Of a DNA stretch of 64,000 bases, positions 9,888-18,752 are shown piece by piece; the first letter of the stretch is position 1; each line of letters begins with the position of its first letter. The notes beneath the pieces are model-generated. The model was not told the DNA's origin. It saw nothing but the letters and a program-made list of their open reading frames with translations, and did not search any database. The stretch covers positions 1-64,000 of the forward strand of contig NZ_NPBJ01000040.1 of NCBI RefSeq assembly GCF_002272075.1, in the 5' to 3' direction. The stretch comes from Terribacillus saccharophilus (GTDB taxonomy: Bacteria > Bacillota > Bacilli > Bacillales > Amphibacillaceae). The translations under genes were made by a program, and so were the position numbers.

Positions 9888-9896
9888 AGTATACCA
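9888..9896 (-). promoter_or_regulatory. Extended -10 promoter of ald
   Basis: TGGTATACT on the minus strand, about 45 bases before the ald start, with only a weak -35 (TTTTCA, 16 bases upstream). Confidence 0.5.
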
Positions 9897-9917
9897 TTGT
9901 TTCCACCCTTGAAAATG

Positions 9918-9956
9918 CAAAAAAAGCTAGTCCCATTAGGTTCGGGACTAGCTTTT
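9918..9956 (-). terminator. Terminator after ackA
   Basis: A perfect 13-bp stem (AAAAGCTAGTCCC and complement) with a U run on the minus strand, directly after the ackA stop. Confidence 0.85.
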
Positions 9957-9964
9957 CTGCTAAA

Positions 9965-11167
9965 TTATTTTGTTACAGTTTCCGCAAGACGAACTGTGTC
10001 TCTTGCAATCATAACTTCTTCGTTTGTCGGGATAACAATAACCTTCACTGGAGAGTGTGGGTAAGTCAGGAATTGTTCTTTACCGCGTACATTATTCAAG
10101 GATGGATCATAATAGACACCCATGAATTCAAGTCCTTTAAGGACACGCTCACGGACAGTCGTACTATTTTCACCAACACCAGCAGTGAAGATGATTGCAT
10201 CTACTCCGCTCATGCGCGCAGCGTAAGATCCAAGGTATTTGTGGATTCTTTCTGCAAAGACATCAAGCGCAAGCTCTGCACGCTCATCGCCTGCTTCAGA
10301 TTTGCTTTCGATGTCACGCAAGTCACTGGAAAAACCAGATAGCGCTAGCATTCCGCTTTCTTTGTTCAATACATGCAGAACTTCATCAGCAGTCTTGCCT
10401 GTTTTACGCATGATGAATGGAATAAGTGCAGGGTCGATGTTACCAGAACGCGTACCCATTGTTACACCAGCAAGCGGTGTGAAGCCCATGGATGTATCAA
10501 CTGATTTTCCGCCTTCAATAGCAGCAATACTTGCTCCGTTACCTAGGTGGCAGGAGATCAAGCGAAGCTGTTCAACTGGACGGTCCATCAATTCAGCAGC
10601 ACGCTGGGAAACGTACTTATGGCTTGTTCCGTGGAAACCATATTTACGGATTCCATATTTTTCATAATAATCATATGGAAGACTGTATAGATAAGACTCA
10701 GGCGGCATTGTCTGATGGAAAGCTGTATCGAAAACAGCGACCGCCGGAATGTTCGGCAGAATTTCCTTGAATGCACGGATTCCTGTTAAGTTTGCTGGGT
10801 TGTGTAATGGTGCAAGCTCGGATACTTCCGCAATCTCTTCCATCACTTGGTCTGTGATAAGAACAGAATCACTGAATTTCTCTCCGCCGTGTACAACACG
10901 GTGTCCAACGCCGTCGATTTCGTCCAAAGAAGAAATAACGCCAGTGGAAGTCAGCTTCTCAAGCAACATTTTTACTGCTTCTTCATGATTTTCAATATCT
11001 TTAGTTGTTTCATCTTTTTCACCATTGAATTTGATAGTGAAGATGGAATCATTCAGTCCGATACGTTCTACGAGACCCACTGCCTTTACGTCTTCCTCAG
11101 GCATGTGGATTAGCTGGAATTTTAATGAAGAACTACCAGCGTTGATTGCTAAAATATTACTCAACAT
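9965..11167 (-). CDS. ackA: Acetate kinase
   Basis: A 400-aa acetate kinase converting acetyl phosphate plus ADP to acetate plus ATP, the last step of overflow metabolism. Seen: [11 protein letters not shown] near the N-terminus, GHRVVHGG, and the conserved [10 protein letters not shown] block. AAGGGG precedes the ATG. It lies downstream of ytxK, as in B. subtilis, but has its own promoter. No cre site was found upstream, although B. subtilis ackA is activated by CcpA. Confidence 0.97.
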   Translation of the reverse strand: MLSNILAINAGSSSLKFQLIHMPEEDVKAVGLVERIGLNDSIFTIKFNGEKDETTKDIENHEEAVKMLLEKLTSTGVISSLDEIDGVGHRVVHGGEKFSDSVLITDQVMEEIAEVSELAPLHNPANLTGIRAFKEILPNIPAVAVFDTAFHQTMPPESYLYSLPYDYYEKYGIRKYGFHGTSHKYVSQRAAELMDRPVEQLRLISCHLGNGASIAAIEGGKSVDTSMGFTPLAGVTMGTRSGNIDPALIPFIMRKTGKTADEVLHVLNKESGMLALSGFSSDLRDIESKSEAGDERAELALDVFAERIHKYLGSYAARMSGVDAIIFTAGVGENSTTVRERVLKGLEFMGVYYDPSLNNVRGKEQFLTYPHSPVKVIVIPTNEEVMIARDTVRLAETVTK

Positions 11168-11201
11168 GTTCAGCCCCTTGTAAACTTTTACGTACTTCCC
11201 T

Positions 11202-11231
11202 ATTTTACCTGTCTCGACAAGCTCATTGCAA
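11202..11231 (-). promoter_or_regulatory. Sigma-A promoter of ackA
   Basis: TTGCAA (11226-11231) and TAAAAT (11202-11207) on the minus strand with an 18-base spacer, in the 102-base gap between ytxK and ackA. Confidence 0.55.
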
Positions 11232-11269
11232 GATATGTCGAGGACTTGTTTTAGTTTTCGTTAATTTTT

Positions 11270-12265
11270 TTAGTTTTTTAAACCAGATAGCTCATTATCG
11301 AACCAATCATTAATCTGTTTCAAAACATTTGCCATCGCATTTGGGTTCTTAAAGGACGGAAGCTGTACAAGCAACGCTTGCTTCGGTGCTGTAGTTAGCG
11401 TCCCCTTTTTCTGCAGAATCAAAACACTTTTCGCCTGAGATTCATTTTTAAACATGCTCTCCGGAAATTGTAGTAATCCTAAAATATGCGCATGCTGCTG
11501 CAGGAATGTATGCAGTGAGCGAGCTTGATCGCTTTCAAACAGGAAGTTTGGCACGACAAAAAGCAGGTAACCGCCTTCTTTTGTATAATGCAGACTTTGT
11601 TCAATGAACAGATGATGCGAATAAGAATGACCTTCTTCTGCCTTTAATTCGAATTGTGCTGCTTGGATATCATCAGGATAATAACCGACTGGCAAATCAC
11701 TCACGACAAGATCAACCGGTTCCAAAAGAAACGGGCGCAGGCTGTCTTGATGGAAAAATTCAATTTGTCTTTCCTGCATATTGGCATTCATGACAGCAAG
11801 CTGAATCAAAGTCGGATCCACATCACTGCCGTAAGCATGTCCTTCCCGCTCAACTTGATTCAAAACTGCTGTAAGCAGATTCCCTGTACCAACAGCTGGG
11901 TCGAAAATACGAAAATCTTCATTTTTTCCAATTAACTTATTTGTTAAGTATCCAATAAGCATTGCAACAGTGTCAGGCGTCAGCATGTGCTGCTGCTGCG
12001 TAGCACCTTTCATACCTTTCAGGATAGACAACTGAATACCTTTTCGAATCTCTTCTTTTTGGTAGCTCTGATCGTCAAATACAGCCGCATGCTTCTCCAG
12101 CTGCTGTTTTAATAATGGCTGTTCTGTTATTTCTGTATCGCGATCCAATATATATTCCATTGCTGCACCAAGTGCATCAAGATAAGGTATGTTTTCACGT
12201 GTTTCCAATGCCTCGGCCATTTGGTCAAGTGCTTGGTAAACCTTTTCTACATTCTGTTGTTCCAC
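11270..12265 (-). CDS. ytxK: YtxK: class I SAM-dependent methyltransferase-like protein
   Basis: A 331-aa protein built like an N6-adenine DNA methyltransferase of a type I modification subunit, but with no restriction partner. DPAVGTGN (122-129) is the SAM-binding motif. The position of the catalytic (D/N)PP(Y/F) motif reads SDLPVGYYP (189-197), so it lacks the usual second proline and adenine-methylating activity is doubtful. The start is GTG with GGAGG 9 bases upstream. It sits beside ackA, as in B. subtilis; function unknown. Confidence 0.9.
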   Translation of the reverse strand: MEQQNVEKVYQALDQMAEALETRENIPYLDALGAAMEYILDRDTEITEQPLLKQQLEKHAAVFDDQSYQKEEIRKGIQLSILKGMKGATQQQHMLTPDTVAMLIGYLTNKLIGKNEDFRIFDPAVGTGNLLTAVLNQVEREGHAYGSDVDPTLIQLAVMNANMQERQIEFFHQDSLRPFLLEPVDLVVSDLPVGYYPDDIQAAQFELKAEEGHSYSHHLFIEQSLHYTKEGGYLLFVVPNFLFESDQARSLHTFLQQHAHILGLLQFPESMFKNESQAKSVLILQKKGTLTTAPKQALLVQLPSFKNPNAMANVLKQINDWFDNELSGLKN

Positions 12266-12344
12266 GTATCATTTCCTCCATTTCACTGCATCTGCCTTAT
12301 TGTATCAAAAGCAGCGGACAGAAGCGAGAGCAGGCTCTGCTGCA

Positions 12345-12377
12345 AGCAAAAAGCCCAGCCGAAGCTGAGCTTTGCTT
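12345..12377 (-). terminator. Terminator after maeN
   Basis: An imperfect AGCAAAGCTCAGC / GCTGGGCTTTTTGCT stem with a 4-base loop and a U run on the minus strand, just past the symporter stop. Confidence 0.75.
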
Positions 12378-12378
12378 T

Positions 12379-13743
12379 TTATCCGAAGAAATGCATTAAT
12401 GCTGTTGCACCGATAACAGTAGCAGCACCACCAAGACGAGTGGATATCTGCGCGAAAGGCATCAACGCCATACGGCCGGAAGCAGAAAGGATAGCAACGT
12501 CCCCTGTACCGCCAAGACCACTGTGGCAAGCTGTAACGATACAAGCTTCAACAGGATACATATTCATCAATTTACCTACAAAGTAGCCAGTAGTAGCCAT
12601 TGCGATAACAACAGACGCACAAGTTACTGCAAAGCCGATGGTAAATACACTTGCTACATCCTCAAGTGGGATGAAAACAATACCCAAACCGACCATTAGT
12701 GGCCATGTGAATGCAGTAGAAACGAATTTGTACAGCTGCTGCGCACCAGTTTGAAGCTTAGCAGGAAGCAGGTTACCAGACTTAATGATTGTTGCCGCAA
12801 TGATCATTATGATTGCGCCGGACAATGTGAAGCCAGCTACAACGTGGATCCAATGCTCGACAACTCGTCCAAGAACGAATAAACTCATTGCCACAAGGAG
12901 ACCTGCTCCCATCAAACTGAAATCAATTGCTTTAGTTGAGCTTTCTTTTGCAGCTTCCAATACTTTATCGCCCTTGTTGGAGCGAACTAGTTTATCATGT
13001 CCTGCAAGCTCTGGACGTTTTTCACCAAGTTTTTTCATTAGTCCAGCGATGATGATGGCACAAACGTTACCGATGATAGCAGCTGGAACCAATTGAGAGA
13101 TATAAGTTGAAGCATCTCCGCCAAGAACACCTGCATAACCAGCAGACAATGGAAGGATACCTTCACCGATACCACCAGCGATAATTGGTACAACAATATA
13201 GAAGAAAGTGTGATGCATGCTGTAACCAAACAGCATACCAACTAAAGTACCAACTGTTACCGCAGCAATCGTACCAGTTACCAATGGGATGAACATACGG
13301 ATGAAGCCTTGGATAAGGACTGTCCGGTTCATACCAAGAATACTACCTACCACCAAACATGCGATGTAGAAGTAAAGGAAGTTGGATCCGTCTGACGTCA
13401 TCAGCTGATCGACAGCTTCCAAAGTTGATGAACTCAATGTGTCAAAGAACACAAGCATGGACGGAACAAACAAGGATAGAATTGCTGGTCCCCCGATGCT
13501 GTTGAAGTAAGGTATGCGCTGACCGATGTCCCCTAGCAGCACACCTAGTACCATGATGACTGCAAAGCCGCCAATCATGTCAGTAGGTAATTGGTTAGTG
13601 TATGCAGCAATAAGAACAATGATTGCTAATACGATATACACCGGAAGCGGCATAACACCGACTTTCCATTCCATAATTTTGTTAAAGCCTGATGGCTTTT
13701 GGTTGTTGGATTGTTGATCGCTTGTATGCGATTTCATTTCCAT
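12379..13743 (-). CDS. maeN: Na+/malate symporter of the 2-hydroxycarboxylate transporter family
   Basis: A 454-aa integral membrane protein with about 11 hydrophobic segments. The two family GGxG re-entrant-loop signatures are present at 190-195 (GGIGEG) and 411-415 (GGTGD), in the inverted halves of the fold. The family includes CitS, CimH and MaeN. The choice of malate rests on the nearby MalKR-type two-component system; a citrate/malate exchanger remains possible. AGGGGGTG lies 8 bases before the ATG, and a terminator follows, so it is monocistronic. Confidence 0.85.
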   Translation of the reverse strand: MEMKSHTSDQQSNNQKPSGFNKIMEWKVGVMPLPVYIVLAIIVLIAAYTNQLPTDMIGGFAVIMVLGVLLGDIGQRIPYFNSIGGPAILSLFVPSMLVFFDTLSSSTLEAVDQLMTSDGSNFLYFYIACLVVGSILGMNRTVLIQGFIRMFIPLVTGTIAAVTVGTLVGMLFGYSMHHTFFYIVVPIIAGGIGEGILPLSAGYAGVLGGDASTYISQLVPAAIIGNVCAIIIAGLMKKLGEKRPELAGHDKLVRSNKGDKVLEAAKESSTKAIDFSLMGAGLLVAMSLFVLGRVVEHWIHVVAGFTLSGAIIMIIAATIIKSGNLLPAKLQTGAQQLYKFVSTAFTWPLMVGLGIVFIPLEDVASVFTIGFAVTCASVVIAMATTGYFVGKLMNMYPVEACIVTACHSGLGGTGDVAILSASGRMALMPFAQISTRLGGAATVIGATALMHFFG

Positions 13744-13772
13744 AAGAATGCACCCCCTAAGTAGATACGACT

Positions 13773-13821
13773 ATTCTAATTTAACCAAAATTACCTGTGT
13801 TATTTTTTAACTAAACTAAAC
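13773..13821 (-). promoter_or_regulatory. maeN upstream region: weak promoter with direct repeats
   Basis: A TAGAAT-type -10 (13773-13778) has no recognisable -35. About 30 bases upstream the minus strand has tandem GTTTAGTTTAGTT (13809-13821) in AT-rich DNA. The combination suits an activator-dependent promoter; MalR is the obvious candidate, but the site is inferred. Confidence 0.35.
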
Positions 13822-13983
13822 GTAAGATAACTTTTGTAATTAAAAAACGACGTCCGATTTTACTTAGGATGTCTTATAAATCTATAGTGTATTCATACCT
13901 TTTCTGACCATGGTTTCTAGCATGTATGCAATATTACTGGAATATAATAGCGCGATAAACAGTCAGAAAGGAGTGTGCTTATT

Positions 13984-14958
13984 ATGAAGGCAATAACGAC
14001 ACGGAGTTATGGTTCCCCTTCTGTACTCAAAGCGGAAGAAGTGCCTGATCCTGTGCCAAAAGGCGATGAGCTGCTTATTAAAGTACATGCCGCCTCCCTT
14101 AACCAAGCTAATTTAGTTCTGCTGAAAGGCAAACCCTTTCTCGCTCGTTTTGCTTACGGGGTTTTCAAACCAAAGCATATAATAACCGGAAGCGATATTT
14201 CAGGTGTTGTGAAAGCTGCCGGAAAACAAGTAAAACACTTCAAACCAGGCGATGAAGTTTATGCTGATTTGTCCAATTATGGATTCGGCTCATTGGCTGA
14301 ATATGTTGCTGTTCCAGAAAAGGCACTTGCCTTGAAACCGACCAACCTTTCTCACCTTCAAGCCTCGGCCGTTCCTTTAGCTTCTTTAACTGCATTACAA
14401 GCATTACGTGACGCAGTTCGTGTACAGCCCGGACAACGCATCATGATTTATGGATCATCAGGGGGTGTTGGAACTTTCGCTGTCCAAGTTGCCAAAGCTT
14501 TCGGAGCGACCGTCACCGCTGTTTGCAGTAAGAAACATATGGAGAATATGAAGTTATTAGGTGCTGATTATGTATTAGATTATGGAAAAATCGATTTAAC
14601 CAAGTATTATGGTTCCTTCGACGCAATTCTGGCCATTAACGGTTATCAGCATCTTGCTACTTACAAGAAATTACTGACTGAGAATGGCGTGTATGTGATG
14701 GTCGGCGGATCTGCTTCCCAAATGTTCGAAGCGATGCTGCTTGGTCCTATCTTCACGTTGGGAAGCGGCAAAAAGTTAGGCAACTTCTTAAAAAAACATA
14801 ATACTGATGACTTGGTAGAGCTGACAAATTTAATAGAAGCAGATAAAATCCGTCCTTTAATAGATCGAGTATATCCATTCCAAGAGTTTAAAGAGGCCTT
14901 CACCTACCTCGATCAGCACCACGCCTACGGTAAGGTCATCATTACTATTCAAAATTAA
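13984..14958 (+). CDS. NAD(P)-dependent alcohol dehydrogenase / quinone oxidoreductase-like MDR protein
   Basis: A 324-aa medium-chain dehydrogenase/reductase. GroES-like fold at the N-terminus and a Rossmann motif in YGSSGGVGTFAVQ (near 155-165). The cysteine-rich structural zinc loop and catalytic zinc ligands are absent, so this is the zinc-free quinone-reductase/enoyl-reductase branch. Substrate unknown. AAAGGAG 10 bases upstream supports ATG 13984; a GTG three codons earlier overlaps the Shine-Dalgarno. A TATAAT (13943-13948) is upstream. It separates maeN from malKR with no evident functional link. Confidence 0.85.
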   Translation: MKAITTRSYGSPSVLKAEEVPDPVPKGDELLIKVHAASLNQANLVLLKGKPFLARFAYGVFKPKHIITGSDISGVVKAAGKQVKHFKPGDEVYADLSNYGFGSLAEYVAVPEKALALKPTNLSHLQASAVPLASLTALQALRDAVRVQPGQRIMIYGSSGGVGTFAVQVAKAFGATVTAVCSKKHMENMKLLGADYVLDYGKIDLTKYYGSFDAILAINGYQHLATYKKLLTENGVYVMVGGSASQMFEAMLLGPIFTLGSGKKLGNFLKKHNTDDLVELTNLIEADKIRPLIDRVYPFQEFKEAFTYLDQHHAYGKVIITIQN

Positions 14959-14990
14959 AAAAGAAGCCTATAAAAAGGGCTTCTTTTTTT
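14957..14990. terminator. Bidirectional terminator between the MDR gene and malR
   Basis: AAAAAAGAAGCC / GGGCTTCTTTTTTT stem with an A-rich loop, between convergent genes. Confidence 0.85.
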
Positions 14991-14991
14991 G

Positions 14992-15699
14992 TCAGATATA
15001 TTGGCTGATGTGATGGGAAGTATTTGCGTTAACGCGATATTTGAAGACCGGACGCCCGATACTGCCATAATGCATTTCCACTTCGAGCAGCTGCACATCC
15101 TCTAGGAACTTCAGGTATTTTCGTACAGATACTTGCGACATTTCGGTTTCTTTCGCAATATCCTCTGTTGTGAAGAAATTGTAACGGAAAGTAAGAATAC
15201 TGTTCCATACAACCTTTAGAGTACTTCTTGTAAGACCTTTTGGCAGCTGCATCATTTGCTCCTGCTCAGGCAGCTGCAAGAGCTGGCTGTCTAATTCCTG
15301 CTGCGTCATCTCTTCTTTATTGCTGAAGATAAGCTGACGCTTCCGATAGCCGCTTAAAGCGTTCTGGAATCGGTCAAATTCGAAAGGTTTAATCAAGTAA
15401 TCGACAGCTCCGTATTGGAGTGCTTCCCGAATCATCGGTTTTTCACTTGCCGCAGAAATGATGATAGCGTCCACTTTCTGGTCGCGTTTGCGAATTTCTT
15501 TAAGCAATTCTATTCCGTTCTTACCTTTCATATATACATCCAAAAGAAGAAGGTCGACTTCATTTTGCTGAATGAATTCAAGGGCTTCCTTATAATTCTG
15601 AGCAGCTCCGACAGCTGCAAATCCACTCATTTGTTTAACATAGCGCTTATTCAATTCGCTAACCATCGGGTCGTCTTCCACGATCAGTACTTTAATCAT
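14992..15699 (-). CDS. malR: Response regulator MalR (CitB/DcuR family)
   Basis: A 235-aa regulator with an N-terminal receiver (acidic pocket E8-D9-D10, phospho-acceptor D54 in LLLDVYM, Lys in LIKPF) and a C-terminal HTH. It overlaps malK by 8 bases, so the pair is translationally coupled. In B. subtilis, phosphorylated MalR activates maeN in the presence of malate. The family pairs equally with citrate or C4-dicarboxylate sensors; the malate assignment follows from the nearby transporter. Confidence 0.88.
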   Translation of the reverse strand: MIKVLIVEDDPMVSELNKRYVKQMSGFAAVGAAQNYKEALEFIQQNEVDLLLLDVYMKGKNGIELLKEIRKRDQKVDAIIISAASEKPMIREALQYGAVDYLIKPFEFDRFQNALSGYRKRQLIFSNKEEMTQQELDSQLLQLPEQEQMMQLPKGLTRSTLKVVWNSILTFRYNFFTTEDIAKETEMSQVSVRKYLKFLEDVQLLEVEMHYGSIGRPVFKYRVNANTSHHISQYI

Positions 15700-17290
15700 T
15701 TGTTACATCCTCCTGTATATCATACGGCAGCTGGACGCTGAAGGTAGTTCCTTCACCCGGCTCACTTGTAAGGACAAGATAGCCACCCAGCTTGTGCACA
15801 TAGTCTTCCACTTGATAAAGGCCAAAGCCACGGTCGTTTCCTTTTGTGGAATAACCTTGTGTGAAAATTTTCTCCTGCTGTTCTTTACTGATCCCTTTTC
15901 CCGTGTCCGTCAGCTCTAAGAAGAGCTGTCCATCGTTATACTTCATGGATAGCTGGACACGCTTTTCTGGCTGCTGATCAACAGCATCCACTGCATTGTT
16001 CATTAAATTACCTAATATGGTAATTAGCATCTGATTCATTTTTTCAGATGTATTCGGTATTGTATCTCTGCAATCCACTTCCAGCTGAACACCATTTTCC
16101 GCCATATAGCTTTTCTTCCCGAGCAGAAAACCGGCAAGGATTGGATTCTTAAGATGGTGAATCATCGCAATCGTAGCAGATCTCTCTTTACCGGCAACAT
16201 TTTTCACATAGCGTTCCAGCTGATCGTAATCCTCCAATTCCAACAGACCAAGAATCACATGCAGCTTGTTCATGAAATCATGTGTTTGCGCCCTAAGAGC
16301 GTCCGCGTACAGCATTGTATCTGTCAGCTTTTCGTTTAGATGGTTATATTCCGTTCGGTCAAGAAATGTTGCAATTGCTCCTTCGGTTTTTCCTTTGATC
16401 TGAATAGGGATTTCATTCATGACGAGTGTCAATCCATTATGCTCCACTTGACGGCCAATCAACGGTTTATTCCATGCTATAACTTGATGAAGTTTAGTAA
16501 CTGGGAGCACATCATCGACATGACGGTTCTTCAGCTCTCCTTTGATCCCCATCTCTTCCAGCAATCTTTTTCCTTCTGTATTGACCATCTGAATTTTCCC
16601 ATTCGTGTCAACAGCTAACATCCCGTCTTTGATCGATTCCAGCATTGCAATTCGCTCACTTAAAAGTGCAGCAATTTCATCCGGTTCCATCCCGTGCATA
16701 ATCTGTTTTATTTTACGTGCCAGCAGGACGGCTCCAATTAAACCAATTACTAAACTAAGTACCGTAGCCAAATATAATGGCAATCGATTGCTTCGAATGA
16801 TTTCATTCAACTCATTCATCGTTATTCCGACCGCAACAACTCCGACTTGATCTCCTTGTTCATTATAGACCGGGGCAAATGCCCGCAAACTTAATCCCAG
16901 TGTCCCCTTTGCCTTGGATACAAATTCTTTCCCTTGAATCGCTGGAGTTTCATCTCCGCCGGCAAATCGTTTTCCGATCTCAGCTGTATCCGGATGGCTC
17001 AGCCGAACGCTGTCCATGTTCATTACCACAACGAAATCTGCATCCGTAATCCCCATTGCTTGGGTAGTAAACTTCTGCAGTGTAGCGGAATCCTGCTCAT
17101 CCGTCGCCTGCATGACTACCGGGTCAACAGCTATCAGCTTGGCAGTTTGCAGCACTCGGTCCCGTTCTTGGGATTTAATATTATTACTCGTCTCAATCCC
17201 AATCATGACAAATGTCGTCGTTACAGCCAAGATTACGACAATGAACACCAGTGCAGTCATCTGCGTCCGCAGATTTATCTTCTGTTTCAA
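15692..17290 (-). CDS. malK: Sensor histidine kinase MalK (CitA/DcuS family)
   Basis: A 532-aa membrane kinase: TM1 about 11-31, an extracytoplasmic PAS-like sensor domain (about 40-165), TM2 about 171-191, cytoplasmic PAS (about 208-310), the phospho-acceptor H337 in QTHDFMNKLH, and a HATPase domain with NNAVDAV and DTGKGI. This architecture senses C4-dicarboxylates or citrate outside the cell. The start is TTG with AGAAGG 7 bases upstream; no ATG lies near. It is followed by the overlapping malR. Confidence 0.88.
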   Translation of the reverse strand: MKQKINLRTQMTALVFIVVILAVTTTFVMIGIETSNNIKSQERDRVLQTAKLIAVDPVVMQATDEQDSATLQKFTTQAMGITDADFVVVMNMDSVRLSHPDTAEIGKRFAGGDETPAIQGKEFVSKAKGTLGLSLRAFAPVYNEQGDQVGVVAVGITMNELNEIIRSNRLPLYLATVLSLVIGLIGAVLLARKIKQIMHGMEPDEIAALLSERIAMLESIKDGMLAVDTNGKIQMVNTEGKRLLEEMGIKGELKNRHVDDVLPVTKLHQVIAWNKPLIGRQVEHNGLTLVMNEIPIQIKGKTEGAIATFLDRTEYNHLNEKLTDTMLYADALRAQTHDFMNKLHVILGLLELEDYDQLERYVKNVAGKERSATIAMIHHLKNPILAGFLLGKKSYMAENGVQLEVDCRDTIPNTSEKMNQMLITILGNLMNNAVDAVDQQPEKRVQLSMKYNDGQLFLELTDTGKGISKEQQEKIFTQGYSTKGNDRGFGLYQVEDYVHKLGGYLVLTSEPGEGTTFSVQLPYDIQEDVTND

Positions 17291-17370
17291 GTATAACCTT
17301 CTCTCTTTGCGCTTTCCCGTTTCAAGCTCAGTATCTTTAAATTATAGCGGAATAATGTCGGATTATAAAC

Positions 17371-17398
17371 AAAAAAACCACCAACAGGCGGCCTTTTA
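17371..17398 (-). terminator. Terminator after ytfJ
   Basis: GGCCGCC / GGTGGTT stem with G-U pairs and a 4-base loop, followed by seven U on the minus strand. Confidence 0.65.
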
Positions 17399-17399
17399 G

Positions 17400-17837
17400 T
17401 CAATATATAGTCTCATCATCAGATCTTTGTGATTTTTGCTGCTTTTTCTGCTTCGGATTTTGCTTGAGTATCTCTTGGATTTTTTCTACCGCCGCTGGTG
17501 CTGCTTCAATAAGCTTTTCATACAAATGTGTCTGTTCATCCAGGTGAATCATTTTGACACCTTTATGGCCTACGATGAGAAAGGCTATCGGTGTGATGGA
17601 CACGCCGCCACCGCTTCCCCCTCCAAAAGGCAGCTCTTTCTGATCACTCTTACCTTGGGAAGCTGCATCAAACTCACTTCCTCCAGCAGCAAATCCGAAA
17701 CCAACCCGGGACACAGTCAAAATGATGCTGCCATCAGGTGTTTCCACTGGATCGCCGATTATTGTATTAACATCAATCATTTCCTTTAGGTTTTCCATTG
17801 CGGTCTTCATTAAGCCTTGAATTGGATGATCTGCCAT
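17400..17837 (-). CDS. ytfJ: GerW-family sporulation protein YtfJ
   Basis: A 145-aa protein of the GerW/YtfJ family with the typical Gly-rich stretch (GGGSGGGVSITP) and a hydrophobic IAFLIVG segment. In B. subtilis it is a forespore product needed for normal germinant responses. The start MADHPIQG has AGGAGG 6 bases upstream; nine in-frame codons before it are unlikely to be used. It lies 10 bases after ytfI, so the two are cotranscribed. Confidence 0.9.
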   Translation of the reverse strand: MADHPIQGLMKTAMENLKEMIDVNTIIGDPVETPDGSIILTVSRVGFGFAAGGSEFDAASQGKSDQKELPFGGGSGGGVSITPIAFLIVGHKGVKMIHLDEQTHLYEKLIEAAPAAVEKIQEILKQNPKQKKQQKSQRSDDETIY

Positions 17838-17847
17838 ACTGCTCCTC

Positions 17848-18384
17848 CTATCTTCCTCTGGCATTGGATATAATAGCCTGCATAGCTTTCCCAGTACGAA
17901 TAGACACTATGCATTGAAAGCTTGTATCAAAGAAGGAAGTTTGAAAAACCGGCTGTACCTGGATGTCAAAGGGCTGTCTGATCTGGAAATTCGACCGGAT
18001 TATTTGATTGGCTATTCCTTTTATAGTCCACACCAAACCAACCATGGTACCTACTGCTGCTGCATCGGACATTCCAATTGTTGTATGCCAGCGAAATTGC
18101 TGCATCTCTGCACTTTTTGTAATCTGCAGCAGATAGGGAAAGGAGTTCCACATCCTCTGCAGGTCCGTGAAGAGATTGGATAGCTGCTGTTTTATATCAT
18201 CGGCAGACGTGTGTTCAATGGATGATTGCTGTTTGAATTGCCGCTTATGCACGCAGATGCCGAAAACCCTAATCCGGATATTCCATTTTTTTTGATCATA
18301 ACAAATATGTACTGTCACTCTAGCAACAAGAGCAACTGCTACCAACAGCAGTACTGCAAGCCCAAAACTAATGACTATCCACAT
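17848..18384 (-). CDS. ytfI: YtfI, DUF2953 domain membrane protein
   Basis: A 178-aa protein with one N-terminal transmembrane segment (about 4-25) and a DUF2953 domain carrying paired basic and aromatic residues. It is a standard neighbour of ytfJ in spore formers and probably acts in sporulation, but has no known activity. GGGAG precedes the ATG. It heads the ytfI-ytfJ operon. Confidence 0.85.
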   Translation of the reverse strand: MWIVISFGLAVLLLVAVALVARVTVHICYDQKKWNIRIRVFGICVHKRQFKQQSSIEHTSADDIKQQLSNLFTDLQRMWNSFPYLLQITKSAEMQQFRWHTTIGMSDAAAVGTMVGLVWTIKGIANQIIRSNFQIRQPFDIQVQPVFQTSFFDTSFQCIVSIRTGKAMQAIISNARGR

Positions 18385-18437
18385 ATTCTCCAGCTCCCTT
18401 CAGCAATAGGATAAGCATTTCATTTTGTTTTTACACA

Positions 18438-18466
18438 GAAAAGGAGCAGCGAATGCTGCCCCTTTA
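18438..18466 (-). terminator. Terminator after the SASP gene
   Basis: A 12-bp stem (AAAGGGGCAGC / GCTGCTCCTTT with one mismatch), loop of 4, then U-rich sequence on the minus strand. Confidence 0.7.
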
Positions 18467-18482
18467 TGCCATACTTATGAAA

Positions 18483-18677
18483 TTATCTGCTTAATTGCTC
18501 TTGTGCTGTGCGTACAAGACGTTTAGTGATTTCTCCTCCAACAGATCCGTTGGCACGAGAAGTTTCGTTTCCGCCAAGCTGTACACCGAATTCTTGTGCG
18601 ATCTCATATTTCATTTGATCTAGAGCTTGTTGCGCTTGAGGTACTACTAGCTGGTTGCTTGAGTTGTTGTTAGCCAT
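18483..18677 (-). CDS. sspA: Alpha/beta-type small acid-soluble spore protein
   Basis: A 64-aa DNA-binding spore protein that coats and protects spore DNA and is degraded on germination. The GPR protease site lies in YEIAQEFGV (24-32), and the conserved GG-ET-RANG-VGGE-TKR-V pattern follows. AGGAGGTG is an excellent ribosome binding site, and a sigma-G-type promoter is upstream. Position beside thiI matches B. subtilis sspA; the gene letter is by synteny. Confidence 0.96.
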   Translation of the reverse strand: MANNNSSNQLVVPQAQQALDQMKYEIAQEFGVQLGGNETSRANGSVGGEITKRLVRTAQEQLSR

Positions 18678-18700
18678 TGTGTGTCACCTCCTTGTACAAG

Positions 18701-18731
18701 TAGGATGCGCCGACAAGGAGAGTAACATACA
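18701..18731 (-). promoter_or_regulatory. Candidate sigma-G promoter of the SASP gene
   Basis: TGTATG (18726-18731) and CATCCTA (18701-18707) on the minus strand, 18 bases apart, close to the forespore sigma-G consensus (TGnATA and CATAnTA). Transcription would start about 15 bases before the SASP start codon. Confidence 0.55.
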
Positions 18732-18752
18732 GATTATTTAGTTGGGAAGTTC

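Noticed and set aside
9404-10342. 312-codon plus-strand open frame opposite ald and ackA
   Set aside because: It spans two strongly recognised genes on the other strand, has no ribosome binding site, and its translation is Cys/Phe/Arg-rich without domain features; a reverse-strand shadow.
9841-11270. cre site expected near ackA
   Set aside because: No sequence close to TGWAARCGYTWNCW was found in the ackA upstream region, so none is claimed.
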